Below, piece by piece: positions 10,596 to 21,000 of a stretch of 64,000 nucleotides of DNA. The position numbers were made by a program, and so were the translations under genes. Source of the stretch: Branchiostoma belcheri (taxonomy: Eukaryota > Chordata > Leptocardii > Amphioxiformes > Branchiostomatidae); the NCBI RefSeq assembly GCF_001625305.1, contig NW_017802824.1, positions 1,241,402 to 1,305,401 on the forward strand, read 5' to 3'. The notes under the pieces were generated by a model. It saw only the letters and a list, made by a program, of their open reading frames with translations. It was not told the DNA's origin and did not search any database. Within the stretch, counting starts at the first letter, position 1; the number at the start of each line of letters is the position of its first letter.

Positions 10596-11950
10596 AAAAT
10601 GGGCGTGGCCCTATAACCATATATGGGAATAAGGTCAATGCTTAACTATACATGTACGTAGTATTTCAGATTTTTTAACGTCCGATCCTCAGCTATCCTC
10701 CCCATGCGCTCCCTTAATCAGACTTTTGAATATGAGGTCCTGAGTGGTCTTGGTGAAGGCACGAAGGAGTCTCTCGCGGTGGACGCTATTACATATCAAC
10801 TTAATCACCTTGGTTACATCAGGATCAAGTTCTTAAACAAGGGAACGGTCGCAGTACAGGACCATGATTGCGGGGTGCACAAATGGACTGCCAGTCTCTA
10901 GATCTCCCCCGTAACTATCGGTGAACTCAAGGTGGGTTTCACGCAGGTCATCAGGTAGGTAAAGTTTGCTATTAAACAGACTTTGCTACGTAAGTCTACC
11001 TAACGTTAAACCCGGTAGACTTAGTGAGCCATGAAGACGTGTCGAAGGAAAACAGGAAAGGAGCCATATTGGTTCTTATCGAGTGGCGTCAGCCGAGTAA
11101 AATCAAGCTATGGAATGTGTCCTTACGGTTCAGATATAACTCCGGAGAGTATTGTAGAGTTCTTCCTGGATAAACATGTAGGGCTGCATACATAAGAGTT
11201 ATGGCAGAGTGGGCCTGTGGCGTATGAATGAAAGGCCATATTCTTCAGGTGTTTGTGCATACTTACGTACCTGTTGACCAGTTTTGCTTTCCCCAACGAC
11301 ACGCAACCCTGCACACGGGGACCGCTGTAGTGATGCCAAGGAGGTTATGTTTTCCGTATAGCGTTCGCATGTATGTAGTATATGTATGCGTGTGCGTGTC
11401 TGTGAAACCACGATAACTCAAGGGGGCTTTGAAGGATTGTCTTGTTGGTGGATAGGTTTCAAAAAAATAAAGACCTCAAAATGGCTCAATGTCGGCTTGT
11501 ACATTCGACAAGAAGGTTATGTTATCGTACGCGTTCGTGTCTGTGTCTGTCTGCCTGTCTGTATGCATACAATACAACTCAAGAGGACGTAAATGGATTG
11601 TCTTGATATTTAGTAGGCGGATAGGTGTTAGCGAGGTCTCAAAATAGTTAGATTTTTGGCCCCCAGGGGCTTGTTTTGGTACTGCCGCAGAACTTCCGGT
11701 TTTGATATCTCATGATCTGGACATGTTATGGTCACGAATTTTGCATGGTAAATAGCTCTTTCGCCCAGGAAGAAGTGACGTGAGTTTGGGCCCCCTGCCA
11801 TCTTGTTCTGGAACTGCAGGAGCATTTGTTGAAATATGTTCTGGGGGATACTAGTAAGTCGAGAACCAGTTGAGGAACTGTTGTGATTTTTGATATGTGG
11901 GTAGCTTAGGTGATGCTGAACATATTTAGATGAGAATTCTGCAAATGATT

Positions 11951-12180
11951 ATCTAATTTGTATGATTAATGAGGAAATTCTATAAATCCGCTGCGCGCTC
12001 CAAGATAGGACCATAACCTCCTTGATAGGACTGATCAAATTTGTGACATACATGCATGATTGATATCTGCCAATGTTAATCTTGCTCTCAATTACAATTA
12101 TGTCACATTCAACTTTGAATTGTCCTATCAAAGAATGCAGCAGATTTATAGAAGTTCCTCATCAATTATGTAAACTAGAT
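11951..12180. mobile_element. MITE with ~45-bp imperfect inverted ends
   Basis: Starts ATCTAATTTGTATGATTAAT and ends with the diverged complement. The inner arms TATAAATCCGCTGC and GCAGCAGATTTATA also pair. No ORF. Confidence 0.65.
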
Positions 12181-12880
12181 ATTGATTCACGTTAATAAGG
12201 CAATATTAATTACATGTTAAGCAGCATTTATCGAGTACGTACATACCAAAAAGTATTCGTCAACAGGTTACCCTTCTTCAAACATTTCAAAAGGGGCCTG
12301 TTGTGTTCTTGTACTTGAACTTGTCGAGATGACAACCGATTCCAGTATCTTTCTAGTGGTTTAATCCATAGGATTAGTAGGGGAGGACGTGTACATGATG
12401 TGCTCAGGGTCCGGTGGTCGGGCAAGAGAGACTCTGAGAACCAGAGTCTGGGGATGCCTTGATATGGCAAGGCCACTTAATATGTAAATGTTCTGTTGGA
12501 CTAGCTCACACAGAGTAGGAGGGTGTGTGTGTGTGTGTCTGGCTAACTTACTGAACCACAACAGGGCCAACTTCACTTTTACCGAAGTAAAAGAGCTTAG
12601 TGACCAACCACGCGAAATTTGTAACCCCTGCAAAATTTGTGGATATTCTAGGATATCCAGCTGGCCAGATCATATAAAAAAACCGAACCACTTCAGTACC
12701 ATAAGTTAACAAACATAATCATTTCGAGCTCTCATCAAGACTAGTCCTATTAAAATACCCACATTGAAAAAATTAATGGATATCAGACAATCCATCATCG
12801 TGAGACACAGACATGCGGACAGACACACGGTCCAACACATGAGTTCAAACCTCGGGTCGGAAGCCTGGAGCATTGATCAT
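12181..12880. other. Spacer without recognisable gene
   Basis: A short TG run lies near 12523. ORFs at 12488-12709 and on the other strand have no family signature. Confidence 0.3.
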
Positions 12881-13756
12881 ACAGAGGCGGCGGCAGGAAA
12901 TTTTGATTGGGGGGAGGGGGGCGAGAGTTGTATGGCAACAATTTTCCCAATACTATAAGTATCGAGCGCCGAAGGCGCGAGCCGCCGCGCCTGCCTAGGG
13001 GGGTCCGGGGGCATGCTCCCCCCCTGGAAATTTTGAAAATTTAACCCTCTGAAACGCGTTTTCCTGCATTTTGGTTTGGTGGGGGAGGATTTTGCTGCAA
13101 CACGAAGCTAAATTTTGAGTACTTTGTAGCTAAGTTTTTTCCCGCTATTCGAGTGCATGGCATCCACAAACTTCTTCCACGTGCTATTTTAATATCTCAA
13201 TACACAAGGGGGATCGGGGCATGCTCCCCGGGAAAATTTTAAAATCTTGACCCTCTCGAAACGCCATTTCCTGTATTTTGGGAACGCATTTTGCTGGTAC
13301 GTACACAATCCTAAGTTTAGTAAGTATTAATAATAAAGGAAGTAGCAAGTAAAGCCTTTATTTTTGCTCGAATGCTTGTTCGGTACAATATTCCGCTTTT
13401 CAACAAGGTCGTGGGTGAGTGCGGGGTCACGGATTTAATATCGCCAATCGACTACAATTACCTTGTATGGTCATCGGCGCCGAGAAATTCAAGCGGCTAC
13501 ACAAGAACAAAAATACTGTTGTGCCGCGAAAATGAACTGAATGTTGTCTTCAGAAGAGCTGGATTTCATTTTTATCGATATCGTTAGGAAGGGCGCTGAA
13601 AAACGAAGACGGCGCATGTAGAAGACGGCGTCCGTGTGATTTCAGATTTGAAATGGCCGCGCAGCGCGGAAAATGCGTTTTACGCCCCCCAATATATTTT
13701 TTTTGCGGGCAGTCGCCCCCCCTTGCCCCCCCCCCCCCGCCTGCCGCCGCCACTGT
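12881..13756. mobile_element. GC-rich transposon-like element with 17-bp inverted ends
   Basis: Ends ACAGAGGCGGCGGCAGG and the complement of ACAGTGGCGGCGGCAGG, each flanked by CAT, a possible 3-bp target duplication. Inside, a repeated unit with CATGCTCCCC and GAAATTTTGAAAATTT-like sequence occurs twice (about 12995 and 13215). A related GGGGAGCATGCCCC block occurs near 39309 and 61545. No transposase is seen. Confidence 0.5.
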
Positions 13757-14019
13757 CATAGTCAGACCATGTCAAATGGTGGATTCCTATCCTCATCACC
13801 TTTTCATGATACTGTACATTTACGAGGGATGTATCTTCCATATCTGGAAGAAGATGCAGGTGTCTGTTGATGGTGTTTTCCAAATCCAACTGTCACTGCA
13901 AGGTGACAATGTAATACTCAACTTTCATACTTTTACCTATGTTGCAGATTCTGGAGGCACTACCCATTTAAAGTTTCTAAGAAACAAAGTCTAAGTCGTC
14001 AGTGAAATAATAATACAAA

Positions 14020-16934
14020 ATGGCTGAAGCGAAACCAGAAAATGAGATTGAGGATGATCAATGTCCAGTTGGGAAAATCATTCACAAATGGGTCTGTGAT
14101 AAGGAAAAAGAATGTTTGGACAAAGTAGGCGGCAATAAAGAACGTTTCCGTGAAGACGTAAAAAAAGCTTTGGATAAACTGTTCAATGCTCATAAAATCT
14201 TCAAATTGGAAGAAGGGATACAAAGTTTCAAGTATGAACGGACATTTATCCAGTTTGGATATATCTACAAACATGCGATGTTTTCGGCACGAAGTTTGTC
14301 AAAGGTCATGCATCGTTCCAATGTCTTGAATAAGCTGGAAGAGAAAAGCAGCATAACCATTGCGTGCTTGGGCGGAGGGCCTGGGTCTGATGTTCTGGGT
14401 GTACTGGACTACTTTCGTGACTTCGAGGGGCAACTGAACATACAACTGTATGACAGGAAGAACAAATGGGGCAAATGTTGGGTAAGTACATGACTTCTTT
14501 GTACGTGTATAATTGCAGAAAATAAGTTTCATTTGTATTGTATAGTATCAAATTGTGCTTAAAATGAAGTTAGCTTCATTACTCTCAAATGGTCATAAGG
14601 CCACAGCAAGTAAATTTTATGGATGACATCCGCGCGCGCATTAATTTTCGCCTGACTTTTGAAAAAAAAAACAAGAAATTTTGTTGCCTTCTGACAGTAG
14701 TCAACATGCCGAAAATGGGCAAAGATGTCTGTTGCCATGCCAGAAGGTGGATGGCAGATAACTAGGAAGAGAGGAGACAAGAAAAGGCTCTGATTTAATG
14801 TTTTGTTTCTTACTTTGATGCAGTGATATGTGATGCTGGCTGTGTATATGTTATGTTCCTACTGAATCAAAACCATTTGTACAATGATTGAGTCAAAATT
14901 TTACATTGTAGGAACCTTGTTTTTTTCGGCCTGCCTTTTTTTTTCGCCCACTCGCATTAGATTTGGAGTCTGCGGAGAATGTCATCCATAAAATTTACTT
15001 GCTGTGGCCTAATATTTGTACAGTAGATTTAGCTTGTAAAGCATGTCTGTGTAATGACTTTCTGTTCATCAGCAATTAATAATTCACAAATACTATACAT
15101 TAGGTTTCTTGCAAATAGAGATGAAATTTGACTGGCAACAAATCAATAGTTGATGACATCTGTCACCACAGAAGAGTCTGCAGGCAGCTATAGACGAAGA
15201 ACTGCATGACCCCAGGGTCACAGTGAGCTTTCACGACTTTGACGTAACTACGGCTGACAAGAACAAACCTGACATTCAAGATGCTGACGTCATCACTATG
15301 CATTACTTCATGGAGGAAGTGTACTCCGAGAGGGAAAAGGAAGAGGGTGAGCTCAGATATTAACCCCCCCCCCATGAAATAATGTTTTATAGCCACTTTA
15401 TTTCATGGTCACTTATGACCACTTTATGTAACTTGTAGTATAACCATGTTAATGAATTTGATACAGGATTCCGACATCTCTGACACTGACAGTACTAGTG
15501 TAATATATACAGTAGTCTGACAGTACTACAATAAAATGTTTGCAAAGTGAGCAAAATGAATCTACCCTACGTTTCGTAGGAGTCATAAAAAGTGGTCTCC
15601 GAGTCTCACTTTTACTACGGAAGTTTTTAGTATAAGAAATTGCATGACTTTTGTCAAAAAGACTCATTGAAAGTAGATTTGAGTAAGTGGTTGTGATAAT
15701 CTTCATTCTTCAAGTGCCCCTATTATCAATCACTAGCCACATACTAGTGTATGAGTGCCAGAGGTGTGTCCTCTGGATCATACAAGTCTGATAATTGCCT
15801 GCAATGCTCAGATTACTAGTATCTACTACAGTAGCAAATGCCATCATAAAGTAAATTGTCATTTCCTCTTTTCACGACATTGTCTTGCAGTGAAGGAGTG
15901 TTTTGACCACATAATCCAGACAGCCAAACCAGGTGCCTTGTTCCTGTACTCGGGGATGTACATGTACCAGGCTACAGACTGGGTACATCGGCTCCTGAAG
16001 GACAACTGTAAGGTTCTGGAACCGAACATGGATCTACATATAGATTTGCCAAGGATTTGCCAAGATTACATTACCGTTGAATCGATATGGATTTACCGTA
16101 TTCAGGTGCAGTGGCATTTTGCTTTAGGCCACACCATTTTAATTTGTTGTTTCTCAGATTTTTTTCAGAAAAAATGAGGAGCGACAGGGATAAAAAACAG
16201 GCCAGGGCACCCCATGATAGCCAGAAATGTTACAATATGAGCCATGAAGTGAGCATACCAGGCTGGTTTATAATTAAAATAATAGATTTTGAACTTTTAA
16301 TGAAAAAAAATTGCATTGTTACATTGAAAAACTTAAGAACTAGAAAGAAAAAGACTTTTTCCAATTATTGATGGGGCCAAAATATGTCTTTCATTGAGCA
16401 TTTTGCAGTTAATTTAGACCCCCCCCCCCAATTTTTTTTTTTTNNNNNNNNNNNNNNNNNNNNTTTTTTTGCATATCAGAAAAAAAATGGACAGGGCAAT
16501 CCGAGAAGCAACAAATTAAATTGGTGTGGCCTTACTTTCTAGCAAGACTTTTATCACACTATCATCTATCATTGTTTGAAGATATACATGTATATACATA
16601 TTCATTCAGCATATTGTTTTCTATGTATGTGCATGTAGTACAAAATGTATATGCAATCTTAGATTTCTCGTTTCTTTTTGTTTAAATGACCAGTTCAACT
16701 CAATAATATGGTATTGTCTAGCCAGAAAATATAAATTACATGTACCAGAAATTATCATGCCTGCTGAATGATGCAACTATTTTTGATATCCTTTAGGTTG
16801 ACTTACGTCAGGAAGGAGACTTGAAGCTGTTCTATGACATCAGAGACAACCTCGAAACCGGGGGCTACCCTGTAAAGGAGATTTCTTTCAGACTTGATGG
16901 TAACGTTGTTTACCGTCTATACCAGAAGAAGTAG
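14020..16934 (+). CDS. SAM-dependent methyltransferase-like protein, tandem paralog 2 (4 exons, 329 aa)
   Basis: Exons 14020-14481, 15172-15346, 15891-16105 and 16797-16934 join in frame with GT-AG borders. A 5' UTR exon starts at 13948 after gttgcag. An in-frame TAA three codons upstream fixes the ATG. The SAM-binding loop GGGPGSDVLG is at residues 118-127. Differences from paralog 1 concentrate in the N-terminal 115 residues and in the end of exon 3, which reads ITVESIWIYRIQ instead of STGDWKWVSYAE. Intron 1 carries a family B MITE and intron 3 a family A MITE, at places different from paralog 1, so those insertions followed the duplication. Intron 3 contains an assembly gap. Function is inferred from the fold; the substrate is unknown. 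Confidence 0.8.
14596..15012. mobile_element. MITE family B (intron 1 of methyltransferase 2)
   Basis: Ends TAAGGCCACAGCAAGTAAAT and its complement, followed by TTTTATGGATGACAT inside. Shared with 60670-61095 and, in part, with copies ending near 17257, 21194 and starting near 32021. Confidence 0.7.
16123..16534. mobile_element. MITE family A, copy 2 (intron 3 of methyltransferase 2)
   Basis: Inverted ends TTAGGCCACACCATTTTAAT and AAATTAAATTGGTGTGGCC. Contains the run of Ns. Confidence 0.65.
16444..16463. other. Assembly gap (20 N)
   Basis: Twenty unresolved bases between a C/A/T homopolymer run and a T run, so the true length here is uncertain. Confidence 0.98.
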
Positions 16935-17149
16935 ACAAGAACAGTAAAGTGTTCGGAGGTGCTGTGTTCTCAAACAGGGCAATTCTGTGATGTCATCAGA
17001 AACCCAATGATATTAGCCTGGGTGTCATCCGATTTGTAACGGCAACCCTAAAGTTCCGCAAAATGCCAGCGTGTGCCGGCTCGTCTTGTATGTCGCTATG
17101 TACTGCTGCATATTCACAATACCAGCTTTGTATTTCTGAAGTTTAGTAG

Positions 17150-17257
17150 CTGGTAGCATTTTTATTTTTGGCCGGAATTTTTTTATTCGCCTGCGCGCAC
17201 TAGTTTGGGGGTCTTCAGAGGATATCATCCATAAAATTAGGTTTGTGTGGCCTTAGA
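17150..17257. mobile_element. MITE family B, right-end fragment
   Basis: Carries ATCATCCATAAAATTAGG and the terminal GTGTGGCCTTA; no matching left end was found. Confidence 0.5.
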
Positions 17258-18095
17258 TAAAACACAGATACAGATATCTGACAAAGTAGGAAAGCGGTAT
17301 AAAATGTAACTGTCAGATACACTAGTAGCTGTTTAAAGAAGTAAGCACAAAACATGTTAGGTGCAAGCCAGGATACTTGTGCTACATGTAATCTAAATCA
17401 AAATCAAGCACTTACTCACAGTTTGAGAATACACTGTATACCAGTACTGTTGTATATCAGAGTTTTATTCAAGAAACTTTTAATACTAGTATGTCTATCT
17501 TGAAAGAAAATAGTGATATTACTTGATGGTGAGATGTTTTAGCAAACGTTTTAACGTGGTGTCCTTATATGTACATGTAACACATGTATGTGTAGCTGGA
17601 AATATACAATGGGAGATCTGATCAGTGGAGAAGCTACTCCTTTTGTTATTTTTTGGTGTATTTACAGAATGCAGAAACAAATGAATAATGTTAAGTCCAG
17701 TATATCAAAAGTCTATACATACATGTACTATAGCTACAAATGTACATGTCACATACTAGTTGTCACTGATTATACATAGCAATAGCTCAAATCTCATGCA
17801 CACAAGCTTGACACTAACATCTTAAAATTAGCAATCATTAAAAATAAATCACGGGACAATTTTATTGTGTATACAACACTTGGTTAGTATAAATGTAGCA
17901 AATATCTAATTCGAACATGTACTAAGATTCTCATGTTTACATGTATCTTGAAGTTCCCAATCACAAATTATAAATTGTACTCATGATAACGATACCATCA
18001 GATGCAATTTGATGGTTCCATGGGATAATTTCTCCTCTGCTACCATAATATCATAATATTTAATATAGTACATAAGGATATATTGACACAGGTTA

Positions 18096-21000
18096 TTATG
18101 AGTCGAGAAGTTTCATGACAGCCTCCCTCTCCTTGAGTGCCTTGACGGCTGCGTCCCTTTCCTTTTTGGTGGGGGTTCGTTTCTTCTGCCGTGCTGCCAT
18201 GATCTTCCTAAAACAGTCCATCACCTGTGGTGTACAACATTCATAAGTCAGTGTTTCACTAAAACACAATGTACATCAGTTGATTCAGGCTATACATTGT
18301 AACTACATGTGTGTATGGTGGCTTAAGGCTATACCAATTTAATTTGTTGGTTCTTGGATTTTTTCAGAAAAAATATAAAGCGACAGGGCATAGGCATCCT
18401 ATTATAGCCCCAAATGCTATGATTGGAGCCATGAAGTCAACACAAAAGGCTGGGTTTATATTTAAACAATGAATTTTGATCAAACCACTGTATTGATAAG
18501 TGGAAAAACTAGGAAGAAAAGAACTTTCCTCAACTGTTGGGGGCAAAAAATGAGCATATTTGAGTTGATTTAGAACCAGAATCTTTTTTTCTTTTTTTGA
18601 AAATCAGATGAAAAATGAAGAGGCAAATCCAAGAACCAACAAATTAAATTGGTATTGCCTAAAGATCACATGAACCCAATGGCAACGAAATATGACAGTT
18701 CCTAAAAATAGTCAAAAGTGATAGGCATTATTCAATGACCTGTCCAAAAAAACACTTCTGGTGTTAGAGAACATAGAATCTTGCAAATCATTCTTCAAGT
18801 TCTTAATTTCTGCAGAAAGTTAATTTACTTGAATGCTGCAAGTGAGGTTACATTTACATTGTACTTTGAATAGTCACAATTTCGTTGTCATTGATTTCAT
18901 GTTGTGTTTAGGCAATTTAAATTTTAAGATGCCCAATTTTACAAGTGCACTTTGTGCTTAGAAATGTGTACTGAGCTTACTTGTGCCTGACTATGAATAC
19001 TGCTTCATATCAATAAAATTTCAAACTAAATTCCAGACATCATCGTCACTGGCTTTCATTGTGTAGAACAGTAGAAGTAGCACAGTGTTATATCTAGATC
19101 TAGATTATGGACAATTTTAAGGAGACCTATATCATACAAACTCTTCATTCGTGCATGTACTCTTCATATTGTATCCCAAAATGTGTACCAGCTCCAAAAA
19201 GAACAAGAAATAGTCATGCATTCAAGTACCCGAGTTCTCAACCAAGGATTGAGGTGTTCAAAAACTCTTTTTTTAAAACTATCACAAAGTAAAACTCGTC
19301 ACCAAGTACAGTAGGGGCTTTATTACTAGATAGCTTTAAAGAAAGTTCAGAGTTAGATGTTCAAGGGTTAGGAGTAACAAGTCGTTTGGTGTAATATAGC
19401 CAGCTGCTGCCATACCGTGTGTCCTCAAAGCTGGTTTGTTACGGCGGTTATACCGGCTATACAGAAGCTGGTTTGTTACACCGAAGGGCAGTTATACCGG
19501 CTATACAGAAGCTGGTTTGTTACGCCGAAGGGTGGTTATACCGGATATACAGATACAGATACAGAAGCTGATGTGTTACACCGAGGGGCAGTTACACTGG
19601 CTAGACAGATACAGAATCTGCACACACATACCTCGTTGTCTATGACTCTAGCCTTCTGCCTGAGCTCCTGTTTGCGGATCTCTTCCTTAGCGAGTTTGTG
19701 TAGTCTCTGTTTGGCCGAGCGGTTGTGTGCCACCAGGGCCTTCAGCTCTGCCTGCCGCTTCTTCAGCTCAGACAACACCTCATCTTCTGTGTCTTCTCCT
19801 GTCTGGTCCTCAGACTCTATCAATCCTGAAAAATAAAACTTCAAGAATTAAACCTAAAGACATAAACCTAAACCTATCAAACCTAAAGACATAAAACATC
19901 AAGAACTAGAAAGGCCAATATTTGCTTTGGAGCAAATATAGCGATGGGTTCACCACATTTTACCACATGGCAGGGAAAGAATGAGAAACACAAGGGAAAA
20001 CAATGCTTTACATTGATATAACTATAGTATGAAGTAACATACAACTAAGACTACAACAGTTGGATAGCTATTCCCTACATTATTGGTTAGGATTGCATAA
20101 TGCAAACTGTTGATTTTCAAGATAAAAAGAAGCGTTCATAGCCCGCATTCCAATGCTGGAGCAGGAAAGCTTAAAATACCTACCAAAACACTTGAATACA
20201 GACATACTGTCAGTATGGCATGGCTCTGTGCAGGTGTAAATGAAGTTAAGCCAGTTAAATCCCAACAGCCAATCAGCAAGGAGAATAGAGGAAAGCTGCA
20301 TGCCTATTGGTTGATGCCTTGCATGCCATTGTGATGACTCATGTCCAAATGTGGTAAACACTGCACACTTACACAGTAATACATTAGCTATTACACAGCC
20401 AAAAAACTCAAATAAAACCATTCTAAAAGCCTGTATCACAATAATTTAAAAAACGCCTAGGGGTATTTGTCCACTGTACCTCCATACCAAATTTCAGGAC
20501 CTTAGGCCCTAAAATGAAGAAGCTGAATCCATTTAAAGATATGGCAGGAGGAGAAGGAGGAGGAGAAGAAGAAACATCAGAAAAAGCAATATGGTTTCAC
20601 CACACCACTTCGTGGTGTGGTGAACCCATAATTAAACCTCAAGACAAAAACCTAAACCTATCAAACCTAAAGACATAAAACATCAAGAACTAGAGGTTGG
20701 AGATCTCATGTCTTCGTCAGAGGTACATCGTTCTAGAGAAATTAACATGCGTATTCTTCAATCTTTTTAATAACCAATTTGGTCTAAAGAACAAAAGAAT
20801 CTCTGTACTATTTTTATGGTACAAAACACCCTGAAACGGTTTGCCGCAGATTATACAGATGCGTCGTCACCCGTGTTCAAGAAATTCTTACTGTGTTGAA
20901 AGTGTCACGACAGCGCCGCAAAATATAATAAGAGAAGATGTTATAATAAAGGAAAGAATCAGAACAGGGTGACTACTGCTGTTTTGTTAATTTGTCTTTA

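Larger units (their letters stand above)
9897..11880. repeat. 2.0-kb tandem repeat, unit 2
   Basis: Second copy of the unit at 7897, in the same order and orientation, differing by substitutions and small indels. No coding gene is supported. Confidence 0.75.

Noticed and set aside
13653-13994. ORFs of 113 and 65 codons upstream of methyltransferase 2
   Set aside because: They cross the end of the GC-rich element and its C homopolymer, and the 5' UTR acceptor at 13947 lies inside; no family signal.
2816-18235. Duplicate blocks as two haplotypes wrongly joined in assembly
   Set aside because: The methyltransferase copies differ at many amino acids and carry different transposon insertions, more than expected for alleles. 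It cannot be fully excluded without read depth.
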